Positions 35,981 through 44,098 of a DNA stretch of 64,000 nt are shown here, piece by piece. The notes beneath the pieces are model-generated. The model did not search any database, had not been told where the DNA came from, and saw only the letters and a program-made list of their open reading frames with translations. The position numbers and the translations under genes are program-made. The DNA is taken from contig NZ_CP133149.1 in the NCBI RefSeq assembly GCF_036488675.1, forward strand, positions 62,001-126,000, written 5' to 3'. Source of the stretch: Sinorhizobium chiapasense (GTDB lineage: Bacteria; Pseudomonadota; Alphaproteobacteria; Rhizobiales; Rhizobiaceae). Within the stretch, counting starts at the first letter, position 1; each line of letters opens with the position of its first letter.

Positions 35981-36008
35981 GTATCGCATCGATTTGGTTC
36001 AGCGATAC
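35981..36008. promoter_or_regulatory. dyad GTATCGC-N14-GCGATAC, putative operator
   Basis: A perfect 7-base dyad with arms 21 bases apart (two helical turns) lies between the divergent virB operon and the SNase-like operon. This placement suits a regulator of both transcripts. A second short dyad, CCCCT-ATTGC-AGGGG (36032-36046), lies 24 bases further on. Confidence 0.55.
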
Positions 36009-36080
36009 AACTTTTCGAGTCAGACTTAAACCCCCTATTGCAGGGGAACGAGCTGAAGCAATATGGGTAAGGGCTAGATA

Positions 36081-36689
36081 ATGAAACGGACCATCATCGC
36101 CGCACTCGCAAGTTGCGCTATAGCAACACCTGCTTTGTCCGTCTCGGACATCAACAAGGATTACATCAAATCGCTCGCAGCGCCGGGCAAGACGGTTCTC
36201 GTGCTCGAATATTACGACGGAAGCGGGAAGGTCGCCGATCGGAAGGGCTATGCAACAACAGCCGGATTTAAGGCCGTTTCACCGACCGACTTTCGCGTGG
36301 ATGACAAGACAATACTGCACCTTTTTGGCCTGGAGCCATGCAAGGGCGAAATGGTCAATCGCAGTGAAGACTTCGCCGGGAGCTGCGCCGATTATGCGCA
36401 GCAACAGCTTCAGATCCTGTTACAAAACCCGAAGGTCGTGTTTTGCCGTGCCTTCGTGAGCGAGCAAGGTTCGCCCGTCCAGAACGCCACCTGCTACGGC
36501 TACTATAATTTCCCCGGTAGCCTCGACTCCGTCGATATGTTCGAGGAGCAGCTTTTGTCGCTCGGCGCGCTCCGCCTCGCAAAAAAGCCAGATGGGACTC
36601 CCGTTCGTCCGGATCTCTCCAAAGCTGAGGAGATTGGCCAGAAGGGGTCATTCGGAATGTGGGCCGATCCGAGGGTGAAGGGTCAATGA
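36081..36689 (+). CDS. exported protein of the SNase-like gene trio
   Basis: A 202-residue protein with a signal peptide (TIIAALASCAIATPALS). It is followed by a beta-rich part (TVLVLEYYDGSGKVADRKGY, DDKTILHLFGLEPCKG) whose pattern resembles staphylococcal-nuclease-fold proteins, as do the next two genes. There are four cysteines in CxG/CxD contexts, probably paired in disulfides. Nuclease active residues are not clearly conserved. TAAGGGCTAGA precedes the ATG. It ends overlapping the next gene (ATGA). Confidence 0.7.
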   Translation: MKRTIIAALASCAIATPALSVSDINKDYIKSLAAPGKTVLVLEYYDGSGKVADRKGYATTAGFKAVSPTDFRVDDKTILHLFGLEPCKGEMVNRSEDFAGSCADYAQQQLQILLQNPKVVFCRAFVSEQGSPVQNATCYGYYNFPGSLDSVDMFEEQLLSLGALRLAKKPDGTPVRPDLSKAEEIGQKGSFGMWADPRVKGQ

Positions 36690-37219
36690 GAAAGGCTCTT
36701 TCCCTTCTGTTGGCTCTCTTGCCGACATCCGTATCCGCAGCGCCCGCAGGCTATTTCGATCTTCTTCCTGGCGTCACCCTGGAAACTGGCGACACGTGGG
36801 TTTCCAATGGTGAAAGATTCCGCCTCTATGGCGTCCAGTCCTGTTTGCGCGGCACTGCCTATACGGACAAGCACGGGCAGAAACGCGACTGCGGCGAGGC
36901 ATCCCTTGCCGTGCTGGCGGCCTATATCAAAGACACCAAACCCGTTTGCGCCCCGGTGGTGAAGAAAGACGGTATCGCTTACGTCGTCTGCTACGCCACA
37001 GTTGGGAAGGAGCGGCTTGATCTGGCAAACGTCCTGATCACGGGCGGATACGCCTTCGCGGCCCTCAACGGTGAGGGCATGCCCTATCACGTCCCCTATT
37101 CCGTGGCTGAGAAACTTGCGCGCGATAAGCGTGCCGGCCTCTGGCAGTTCGAAGACGTCCAGCATCCGGCCATTCTCTTGAGCCGCGAGGTGAATGCGCG
37201 AACCAGGAAGGCAGAATGA
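36686..37219 (+). CDS. exported SNase-like protein, second of trio
   Basis: A 177-residue protein with a signal peptide (LSLLLALLPTSVSAAPA). An SNase-like domain follows: TWVSNGERFRLYGVQSCLRG, GEASLAVLAAYIKD, VVCYATVGKERLDLANVLIT and AEKLARDKRAGLW. This is the Tudor/SNase order, with the DLxxxLxxxGxA and ARxxxxGLW signatures of thermonuclease-family proteins. ATG at 36686 overlaps the previous stop. It may be active on nucleic acid in the periplasm or be a structural relative. Confidence 0.8.
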   Translation: MRKALSLLLALLPTSVSAAPAGYFDLLPGVTLETGDTWVSNGERFRLYGVQSCLRGTAYTDKHGQKRDCGEASLAVLAAYIKDTKPVCAPVVKKDGIAYVVCYATVGKERLDLANVLITGGYAFAALNGEGMPYHVPYSVAEKLARDKRAGLWQFEDVQHPAILLSREVNARTRKAE

Positions 37220-37917
37220 AGCGATACCTACTTGCAGCCGCCGCGCTCGCTACGATCCCCCATGCAGCGACAGCCGCGGATCTCATCAAGACTCCGGCCG
37301 CGGCGGCTCGGCCACCGCAGAGATTGAGCGAAGCTCCGATTTACCAAAATCCGGTCTACAAAGGCCGAGTCGCCGTCATGGACGGCCGTACCCTGTGGTA
37401 TCCGCAATATGCGCAGCGCGTTCGCCTCGTCGAGATCGACGCGTGCGAGCTCCCACAGTGGGCGATTGATCCCAAGTGGGTGGATCGCGAGCGGCAAAAT
37501 GCGCCTTCACCGGTTCCGTGCGGCCCACTTTCAAAGGCTTGGCTCAAGAGGACCATAGGCAGCAAACCGGTCGAGTGTACCGTCTTGGGCTATGGCAATG
37601 ACGGTATCCCCCAAGCGCGCTGCACGTCAGCCGGCCGCGATATTGCGGTCGAGATGCTTCGTGTCGGATGGGCGCGTGTCGCGTCGCCCTATTCATACAA
37701 CAGTCAATACCTGGCCTATCAGCAGCACGCGATCGCGGCTCGCTATGGCATGTGGGCCACTTACGTCCTCGACATGAACGAGTGGCGTCGCAAGGCCGTC
37801 GACAAGACGCTAGACCGCCAGCCGATCGCTGATTTCAACCTGCTTGTCGAACGGGAAAGCGAAATATCGCCTCCCTTCATCGACGCGCGGAAAAAACCCA
37901 AGAGGACAGACCGATAG
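37216..37917 (+). CDS. exported SNase-like protein, third of trio
   Basis: A 233-residue protein with a signal peptide (LLAAAALATIPHAATA). It is followed by GRVAVMDGRTLWYPQYAQRV, RLVEIDACELPQWA, RTIGSKPVECTVLGYGNDGI and DIAVEMLRVGWARVA, then AARYGMWATYV. This is the thermonuclease/ExoI-like order again. The C-terminal 45 residues are charged. It overlaps the previous gene by four bases. A similar gene trio beside a type IV secretion operon suggests a role in the transfer apparatus or recipient contact, which is inference. Confidence 0.8.
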   Translation: MKRYLLAAAALATIPHAATAADLIKTPAAAARPPQRLSEAPIYQNPVYKGRVAVMDGRTLWYPQYAQRVRLVEIDACELPQWAIDPKWVDRERQNAPSPVPCGPLSKAWLKRTIGSKPVECTVLGYGNDGIPQARCTSAGRDIAVEMLRVGWARVASPYSYNSQYLAYQQHAIAARYGMWATYVLDMNEWRRKAVDKTLDRQPIADFNLLVERESEISPPFIDARKKPKRTDR

Positions 37918-38322
37918 TTGCCCGACTTCGCACATATTGCGAGCTCATTCGCAACCGATCCGCTGGCGAGCTTAATGCTCGCCATTCCCTTATCGTTTGC
38001 GCTCATCGTCGTTTCGGAACGAATCTGGTGGGTGCACGGTCCGTTGGCCCTGGTGCTCCTGATCCTTTCGATCCTCTTTCTCGATCAACGTCATCTGGCG
38101 CTGGACAGCTTTCTCGTGGGCCTTTTCGCCTTTCCACCGCTTTGCAGGGACATTCCCAACCAGCCGATGTTTTTTCGGATCGGGATCCTCTGGTTCTCAG
38201 CCTTCGCGCTCGTCGCCGCCGTCCTCTACGCAGCGGGCGGTCGAGTGCACCACGCCACACCGCTCGACAAGCTATTCGTCGACCGGGAAGCTCCAGCCGC
38301 AACCATCACGAGGGCCAACTGA
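37918..38322 (+). CDS. multi-pass small membrane protein
   Basis: A 134-residue protein with about four helices: LASLMLAIPLSFALIVVSER, GPLALVLLILSILFL, LDSFLVGLFAFPPL and WFSAFALVAAVLYAAGG. It starts with TTG immediately after the preceding stop, with AAGAGGA about 12 bases before; an ATG at 37975 is an alternative. No family is recognised. It is part of the same transcript as its neighbours. Confidence 0.65.
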   Translation: MPDFAHIASSFATDPLASLMLAIPLSFALIVVSERIWWVHGPLALVLLILSILFLDQRHLALDSFLVGLFAFPPLCRDIPNQPMFFRIGILWFSAFALVAAVLYAAGGRVHHATPLDKLFVDREAPAATITRAN

Positions 38323-38323
38323 C

Positions 38324-38917
38324 ATGAAACGCCTACTTTATCCCGCAGCCGCTCTTGCTGCGCTTGCCTTCGCGCCCACGGGCGCAAAGGCACAAGATGC
38401 TTCCTGGGGCTGCCAGGTTCTCCTTTGTGCTGCTTCTCAATCTCCGTCCTGGCAGGGCGTTCCCTATTGCGTTCCACCTATGAAGAAGCTGATAGCCGCA
38501 ATGTCGCGGCCCGGATTTGACTGGCCCATTTGCCACGAGGCGAAGGCCGGCGAGCCAGGTCGGCACGAGTTCGAGGACTGCCCTGCAGGGGCGCGCGCCA
38601 CCTCCAGCAATGATGGGAACGACAACGGCTTGCGCCGCCGCAACGAGGAGGACCAATGCATCCGGGTCGTGGACAGATGCGAGAACCGCAGCGAGTACAA
38701 CCGCCTCTATGGTGACGAGGACGCCAACCAGCGTAACGGCGTGACCGTAAGGTCCATCAGCGGCAACAGCGACCATTTCGGGAATCGCGACAATCGCTAC
38801 AACGGCTGCAACGTGCAGGTAACTTCCCCCCGTCCGCGGCGCGCAAATCCCTGGTTCTTCGACATTCCCAACGACAAGGGCGTCAAAGAGCGCTTCTGGT
38901 TCAATCTACGCACCTAG
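38324..38917 (+). CDS. exported cysteine-rich hypothetical protein
   Basis: A 197-residue protein with a signal peptide (LALAFAPTGAKAQ type; cleavage after AKA). The mature part begins DASWGCQVLLCAASQSPSWQ and contains PYCVPPMKKLIAAMSRPGFD and then WPICHEA. This N-terminal half resembles small secreted proteins linked to conjugative systems. The remainder is Asn/Arg/Asp-rich. It starts one base after the preceding stop codon. Function is unknown. Confidence 0.7.
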   Translation: MKRLLYPAAALAALAFAPTGAKAQDASWGCQVLLCAASQSPSWQGVPYCVPPMKKLIAAMSRPGFDWPICHEAKAGEPGRHEFEDCPAGARATSSNDGNDNGLRRRNEEDQCIRVVDRCENRSEYNRLYGDEDANQRNGVTVRSISGNSDHFGNRDNRYNGCNVQVTSPRPRRANPWFFDIPNDKGVKERFWFNLRT

Positions 38918-38939
38918 CCTTGCCTAAGAGGAAGAATCT

Positions 38940-39356
38940 ATGCACCAGAACACCATAATCGCGATCGCAGCCACCCTCGGTATAGCGGCTGGCGCCGGCG
39001 GCACCTACATTGCAACCTCCGAGCCGAAAGTTGAAGCTCTGGCCATCTCGAAAGCAGAACTGGTTGCGGCTATCTCCGCTGATCCATCTCTTTGCCCTAT
39101 TCCGACCGTTGAAGCGCCGACAGAAGCCGAAGCATTGGCCGCCTACCGCAAAGCACATGCGGCGTCTCCTCTCGTTTGGGATCGGAATAATCTGCCGGAA
39201 ATCTCTCTGGCACTCGGCCAATGTGACAAGGCCGGGGCCGGGCCAGGTGTCGCTTGCATGACCGCAGTTAAGATGGGACCCGAAGCGCGGCCTGTTGATC
39301 GAATCGTCGGCTTCGCAAAGTCAGCATCCGGCGAGTGGGTCGCCACAATCAACTAA
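38940..39356 (+). CDS. exported or anchored hypothetical protein
   Basis: A 138-residue protein with an N-terminal hydrophobic segment (IIAIAATLGIAAGAGGTYIA) that may be a signal anchor. A mixed domain follows, with LGQCDKAGAGPGVACMTAVK and a C-terminal GFAKSASGEWVATIN. No family is recognised. AAGAGGAAGAATCT precedes the ATG. It ends the operon before a clear terminator. Confidence 0.7.
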   Translation: MHQNTIIAIAATLGIAAGAGGTYIATSEPKVEALAISKAELVAAISADPSLCPIPTVEAPTEAEALAAYRKAHAASPLVWDRNNLPEISLALGQCDKAGAGPGVACMTAVKMGPEARPVDRIVGFAKSASGEWVATIN

Positions 39357-39363
39357 GAAGGAA

Positions 39364-39390
39364 GCCGCCCAACAAGGGCGGCTTATTCTT
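39364..39390 (+). terminator. Rho-independent terminator
   Basis: GCCGCCC-AACAA-GGGCGGC is followed directly by TTATTCTT, 8 bases after the stop codon of the last gene in the SNase-like operon. Confidence 0.85.
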
Positions 39391-39437
39391 CTGCCCTTCA
39401 CACTCGACCCAACACATTGCCGGGCCAAGGCACAGGC

Positions 39438-39773
39438 CTATTCCACGGGCTCGGTCGTACTCAAGACGGCATCCATTTCTTCCGGCTTGAGCGAGCCTCG
39501 CGTCGCGAACAAATACGCGGCCAAATAGATCAACTTTTGCCATCCTTGCTGATCGTTGCACGGCCGGTGGTTCACGATCTTTAGCCTGGCGGCCTCTTCC
39601 TCTTTCGTCACCTTGAGCAGAGCATTTGCGTAGACCACGTTGGTTACATCGCCAGCCGCGCGGCGTTCATCCCATTCGCGCACCGCCTCAGAAGTCGCCG
39701 ATAGCGCCGCTATATGCCGCTCCATCATCGCCTCCAACGACACCGCGGCTTCCATTCCAAAATCTTCTGTCAT
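39438..39773 (-). CDS. conserved hypothetical, paralogue of the 42965-43423 gene
   Basis: A 111-residue soluble helical protein. It shares MxRHIAAxxATxxAVRxWDE, an RRAA-x-x-VTNVxYAN stretch, and KLxYxAAYLxATRG with the product of 42965-43423. No known domain is recognised. The start at 39773 is chosen because the upstream part of the open frame is Arg/Pro-rich noise over a structured non-coding region. The two paralogues point outwards from the hydrolase/RcgA-like pair. Confidence 0.7.
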   Translation of the reverse strand: MTEDFGMEAAVSLEAMMERHIAALSATSEAVREWDERRAAGDVTNVVYANALLKVTKEEEAARLKIVNHRPCNDQQGWQKLIYLAAYLFATRGSLKPEEMDAVLSTTEPVE

Positions 39774-39810
39774 CGCACCCTCAAACCCAGGCTCCGCGCT
39801 AATTCCCGGA

Positions 39811-39993
39811 CCTCCCAAATCGAAGGGAGGGCAGGAGCCTCGCTCCTGCTCCCGAGCTCGTGCGGAACAGCGGAAGAGAGGGGGACAAGCGCTAAACCGG
39901 AGGGGGATCACCCACCGCAGGGCCGTGTCGGCGCAGCCGTCCGGTGCTGCAGGCCATCGGGCCGAAGCATGGGGAGACCGGTTTAGTGCTTGT
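39811..39993. other. structured non-coding segment with three inverted repeats
   Basis: The dyads CCTCCC/GGGAGG (39811-39830) and GCAGGAGC-CTC-GCTCCTGC (39831-39849) adjoin each other. They are followed by long 16-base arms, ACAAGCGCTAAACCGG (39885-39900) and CCGGTTTAGTGCTTGT (39978-39993), with one mismatch and 77 bases between. The segment sits between divergent genes beside a type IV transfer operon. An origin of transfer, a small RNA or a complex operator are all possible; none is proven. Confidence 0.5.
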
Positions 39994-40039
39994 GGGGGAG
40001 AGAGGGCAGGGCTCTTTCTTCCCCTCTCAGTGAGTTGAA

Positions 40040-40180
40040 ATGGAATTGCGGGCCGAGTTGGCGGCATCCATCGACGCCGGCGAGCGACAGATCGCGGCCG
40101 AGCTGGAGCGCGCCGTCGCGCAGCACCAGCAGCAAGAGGCCGCAATCGACGCGCTGATCAGCGTTGAGCCGCCTCACTAG
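40040..40180 (+). CDS. small coiled-coil-like protein
   Basis: A possible 46-residue protein beginning MELRAELAASIDAGERQIAA, continuing ELERAVAQHQQQEAAID and ending SVEPPH. It is almost wholly helical with heptad-like spacing. It is followed at its stop codon by a strong hairpin. There is no clear ribosome-binding site, so expression is uncertain. Confidence 0.4.
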   Translation: MELRAELAASIDAGERQIAAELERAVAQHQQQEAAIDALISVEPPH

Positions 40181-40187
40181 GCGGCTC
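40166..40187. terminator. hairpin at end of small ORF
   Basis: GAGCCGCCT-CACT-AGGCGGCTC is a perfect 9-bp stem overlapping the stop codon of the 40040 ORF, followed by TCGATCTTT. It may terminate in both directions, since the convergent hydrolase gene ends at 40232. Confidence 0.6.
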
Positions 40188-40231
40188 TCGATCTTTCCTG
40201 AGTGTCACTGAGACGGCGGCTGAGGCCAACT

Positions 40232-41257
40232 TCATATTCGCCGGGCCGATTTGTCCGCACACGATAGAAACCGCTTCAAGCTCAAACCCGCCAGTAAAAT
40301 GTAAGGCGGCATGGCGAGCGAATAGTGACCGCAGTTCAGTTGCAAAACATTCGGCCTGACTCCGGCGTCCTTCAGCTTCTGAATGAGGCGTCTTGATAGG
40401 TCGGGCAACACCACCTTGTCCCTCGTAGCCAACACGACGTGAAGTTCGAGATCGGACCGTGCCAGATTATGCGCGTAATTCTCCAAGTTGAGCGGACCCC
40501 ATGCCCTTCGGAGATCGGTGAGCTCAATTACAGGCTCAAGGCTATCACGTATCGATCGGGTCGCGCGCCCCGTCCAAACCATGTCTGCGAGACTACCCGC
40601 CGTCAAAAATAACGAGGCCTTCGATACGGCCGGATCATGCGCAGCGATCAATCCCGCAACCCAGGAGCCAAGGCTCATGCCGAGAACCGAGACCTCTCGA
40701 TAGCCTTCGCTCTTCAGCCAGCGGATGAGCTTTCGCCCATCCCATACGGCCTGCCTCACGGACTGGATCGTTCGGCCGAGATTCGAACTAAGCATATAAT
40801 CGGCGTACAGCGAGCCGGGACGGCTGCGCTCGAGGTGGTAAGGCATAGCAATCTCGACAACCGTGATCCCACGCTGCGAGAAAAACTTGGCAATCTGACG
40901 ATTTCGGGCGCTGGCATTCCAGTGATGAAAAATCACCAAGGCCTGATCGAGCGAGCCGCTCTCGGTGATTTTTGCCCAAACGACGTTGTTCTCTTCGACG
41001 TCAGTAGAAATGTCCGATGGAAATCTGAGCCACCCATCGTGCCTTTCAAAGCCCTGACCGCTCCCGCTCGGCTCATCGTAAAAGCTTGAATCAGACAGGG
41101 CCCGGTCCGCAAGGACACAAAACTCGTCAATAGTTTCTATCCTCTTCTCGCCCGGAAAGGCCCGGCCGGCGTCGAGGACGAAATCCGTTACTTTCTTCGC
41201 TTCCTCACCGCGCCGCGCCCGCCGCTCGTCCCAACGATCAAGCCAACTATGATACAC
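40232..41257 (-). CDS. alpha/beta hydrolase (ABHD18/DUF2048-like)
   Basis: A 341-residue cytoplasmic hydrolase. The nucleophile elbow is LGMSLGSWVAGL with the catalytic Ser. An upstream FHHWNASARNRQIAKFFSQR and PYHLERSRPGS match ABHD18-type hydrolases, and the C-terminal histidine lies in LNCGHYSLAMPPY. The substrate is unknown. It overlaps the end of the RcgA-like gene by 11 bases, so the two are co-expressed. Confidence 0.82.
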   Translation of the reverse strand: MYHSWLDRWDERRARRGEEAKKVTDFVLDAGRAFPGEKRIETIDEFCVLADRALSDSSFYDEPSGSGQGFERHDGWLRFPSDISTDVEENNVVWAKITESGSLDQALVIFHHWNASARNRQIAKFFSQRGITVVEIAMPYHLERSRPGSLYADYMLSSNLGRTIQSVRQAVWDGRKLIRWLKSEGYREVSVLGMSLGSWVAGLIAAHDPAVSKASLFLTAGSLADMVWTGRATRSIRDSLEPVIELTDLRRAWGPLNLENYAHNLARSDLELHVVLATRDKVVLPDLSRRLIQKLKDAGVRPNVLQLNCGHYSLAMPPYILLAGLSLKRFLSCADKSARRI

Positions 41258-42857
41258 TCTGGTTGCTTCCTAACTCGCTTGCTCGCCATGGCCCAAACTC
41301 TGGATCAAAGAGGCCGTATGTCGCGAGCAGCACTCCAACGCCGAGGAGGATCGAAAAGCCCTCAAAGGCATCGATCAACAAGTAGCTGGCAAAGAGCAAC
41401 GCTACGACTGCAGACATCCTCCATAGAGGCGCGCGAAACCGCTTTCCGACACCCAAGCGGATGGAACCGTACAGAAAAACGATACAGGTCGAAATGGCGA
41501 CTAGGAGGCTGCTGTAATGCGTCGGCATTCTATAGCTGAAGCTATTGCCGCCGTCGTGGCGCTCATACAGGGCCGAAGACATATCGTGGGCTATCCAGGT
41601 CACGATATCTCCTCCGTTCGAGCTCAGGTAAGAGCTTTGGACCTTCATGCATATGGCGACCAGAACACCCAGGACAGTACACCGGAAAATTCCCCGCATT
41701 ACCCTAAGGCCGATTTCACCGCCCTCGCGCCGATGTTGCACCGGTCCCATCGTTGATGCCTCTTCAATTCTCCAGAGATCATGGACGATCGTATGAAGCA
41801 GAATGAGGCCCGCGAAAAAAAGATAAAAGCAAAGGCACATGTAAAGATATGCGAGCGCCGTGAAAATAATCGAAACTGGCACTGATATGACGTCGGGTTG
41901 CACAATGGCTAACTTGCCCCAATCTATCGCATAGTTGCCACCGCCGTTGATCAACGGGATCAAGCACACGCCGATCCACTGAAAAAGACCCGCGAACAAG
42001 ACGCAGATCAAGAAAACCGCCCAGTATGTGTACGAATAAGCTTGAACGTTGCGCGTCCAGGCATCGTCGCTTTCCAACCGGTCCCCCTGCGCTACCAGCC
42101 TGAAGCGCGCGTCATGTTTCCAGAAGACCAGCAGCTCTATGACGAAGGCGAAAAATAGCGGCAAGAGCACCATAAAGAGGAATGTCCAGTTCGGTGCCCA
42201 TAGAAAACCGACCTGCTTAACGACACCATCCGCGCGGCTATAAGTGGCGCTGTGGATCCCGACGATATACGACAAAAACCCAAGGGCGGAGGCACCCGCG
42301 AATATCGACGCGGGTAAATTCAGGGGCGATCCATGGCTGAAAAGCGTTTCCGATCTTCTCGCCAAGCTGAAACCCTGTGTTCGCCGGGTGGCATCAATGC
42401 CTTGTGGCTGATCGCTCGCAGGCTGCGTCTGATCATCGATTGTCACAGGCGACGGCATATCTGGAACCCGCAGCGCCGTGCTGCTACCCGCCTTCTTCGA
42501 ATCTCGTCTCTTGGCGGTTAGCCGTGATTGTGCCGCGCTGAGCTCCATCTGCCAATCGCTGGTCGCTTCCGGATCGTCGCACCCAAAGATCCGCGCCAGC
42601 CAACGAATGTTGGACGGGCTAATCCCCTTCTCGTTCTCTTGAAACCAGAGCTGCACCGTCCGCAAATCGACTCCGATCCGGTTGGAGTCGATCTGTGAAA
42701 TCGCCTCTGCCAAAAGCTCCGGCGTCCATGGGCCTTGCGGAAACCCGTCACTGCCTAATGGCCGGCCTGCTCCCGCAGCGGCTAACTGCTTGAACAGTTC
42801 CTTGAGATCGCTCCCGTCCTTGGGCGGTGCGACAAAAATCTTTCCGTTCTTTTCCAA
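41247..42857 (-). CDS. RcgA-like multi-pass membrane protein with N-terminal HTH-like region
   Basis: A 536-residue protein. The first ~110 residues look like a DNA-binding or helix-turn-helix module: PELLAEAISQIDSNRIGVDL, RTVQLWFQENEKGISPSNIR, then WLARIFGCDDPEA. From about residue 190 there are eight or more hydrophobic helices (FLFMVLLPLFFAFVIELLVF, WAVFLICVLFAGLFQWIGVC, VSIIFTALAYLYMCLCFYLF). From memory it resembles rhizobial plasmid proteins called RcgA, thought to be linked to conjugation control. That naming is not verified here. A soluble-looking regulator fused to a membrane domain next to a type IV operon is notable. Confidence 0.75.
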   Translation of the reverse strand: MEKNGKIFVAPPKDGSDLKELFKQLAAAGAGRPLGSDGFPQGPWTPELLAEAISQIDSNRIGVDLRTVQLWFQENEKGISPSNIRWLARIFGCDDPEATSDWQMELSAAQSRLTAKRRDSKKAGSSTALRVPDMPSPVTIDDQTQPASDQPQGIDATRRTQGFSLARRSETLFSHGSPLNLPASIFAGASALGFLSYIVGIHSATYSRADGVVKQVGFLWAPNWTFLFMVLLPLFFAFVIELLVFWKHDARFRLVAQGDRLESDDAWTRNVQAYSYTYWAVFLICVLFAGLFQWIGVCLIPLINGGGNYAIDWGKLAIVQPDVISVPVSIIFTALAYLYMCLCFYLFFAGLILLHTIVHDLWRIEEASTMGPVQHRREGGEIGLRVMRGIFRCTVLGVLVAICMKVQSSYLSSNGGDIVTWIAHDMSSALYERHDGGNSFSYRMPTHYSSLLVAISTCIVFLYGSIRLGVGKRFRAPLWRMSAVVALLFASYLLIDAFEGFSILLGVGVLLATYGLFDPEFGPWRASELGSNQSVS

Positions 42858-42964
42858 CGGCTTATACGCCCAAATTTCGTTTCGTTTCGTATCCTATCGT
42901 GCCTTCAGCCTCAATCAATGGTCTTAACGCCCGCAATGCAACTTGATCGGTGAGGCATTCCACC

Positions 42965-43423
42965 ATGCAATTGTGGTCGTCATCCAGTTCGCGTTCGTCC
43001 CGTGGTACCGGCTCCATTTCTCCACGCCCGAGCACGGCTTTGAGTGCGTCAGCAACGGAGCGTGAGGCGGGACAAAAAGAAGGGAGTGGGGCGGAAACTG
43101 CGGTTGGCCTTTGCGACTTGATGGATCGGCATATCGCGGCGCAACTGGCGACCGCGGACGCCGTTCGTGCGTGGGATGAACGCAGGGCGGCCAGCGAGGT
43201 TACGAACGTAGCCTATGCAAACCGATTGTTAGATGTTGCGCGGGATGAAGAAGCCGGCCGGCTGGCGATCGTCAATTACCGGCCGCGGGGCGATCGGGAA
43301 TCGAGGCTGAAGCTGGCCTATATGGCGGCTTACCTGATCGCGACACGTGGCACCCTGAACGCCAATGAGATGAATGCCGTCTTGGAAGCCCCTCGCGATC
43401 GGCCAAGCACATCGGTTTCCTGA
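42965..43423 (+). CDS. conserved hypothetical, paralogue of the 39438-39773 gene
   Basis: A 152-residue protein. The N-terminal 50 residues are Ser-rich and low complexity. The C-terminal part carries MDRHIAAQLATADAVRAWDE, an RRAASEVTNVAYANRLLDVA stretch and KLAYMAAYLIATRGTLNANE, shared with the divergent paralogue at 39438. ATG at 42965 (GTGAGG upstream) is chosen; GTG at 42950 is possible. Function is unknown. The pair flanks the hydrolase and RcgA-like genes. Confidence 0.7.
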   Translation: MQLWSSSSSRSSRGTGSISPRPSTALSASATEREAGQKEGSGAETAVGLCDLMDRHIAAQLATADAVRAWDERRAASEVTNVAYANRLLDVARDEEAGRLAIVNYRPRGDRESRLKLAYMAAYLIATRGTLNANEMNAVLEAPRDRPSTSVS

Positions 43424-44098
43424 CTCTCCTTTATGCCGATTGCACAATAGTGTGCTGAGACCACACTGCTGTCGATTATGGGGTCGTTTGCGGGAGGGGG
43501 CGAAATACACCGTAAGCGATCGGGCAGTTTACCCTAGCAACATGAGAACTTTACACGGTTTTTGGCGGGTTTCGCCACACAACAGCCGTTGGATAGTCTC
43601 CCCGCCGACGGCAAAGTGCGACCCATTCCGGTCGTTCGGGCCGAAGCAACAATGCAAGTCGGTCCATCGCGGACCTTTAGCTGATAGGAGCCTTAAGCTG
43701 CGGGACGTGCGGTTTAGCGTCACCTGTGCTGGGGCAGGAGGGCGAGTTGAGCGACCAACAGTAACTAAATTCGCGTAATAAAGTGCCCAAGGTAACTGAA
43801 ACGATCGCGTTTCTTAGAATATAATGTAGTAGATTAAATTAGGGGACTGGGCACTAAGCGGCGGGTATGGCGAGCATTTCCGATGCTTTCAATCCGGGTC
43901 CGGGAATTTAGTTTTACGGCGCAAATCGTGAAGCCGGACGAGCCCTGAAAAACCGCGGTGGTGGTCGGCCGCGTGCTGCTCGTGTGATTGAATCGACGAG
44001 GACTTAGCGGGTAGCACGTGTAACCTGTATATCCCGGATCTGTGGGAGAGCGCATCAGAACCAGCCGTATTCGACCATGTCAAATGGGATGCTAGGTC
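43424..44098. other. 675-base gap without recognisable gene
   Basis: No family is recognised on either strand. The middle (43780-43860) is AT-rich for this window (AATATAATGTAGTAGATTAA), a possible promoter region or insertion scar. The promoter of the large cyclase gene should lie in the second half. Confidence 0.5.
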
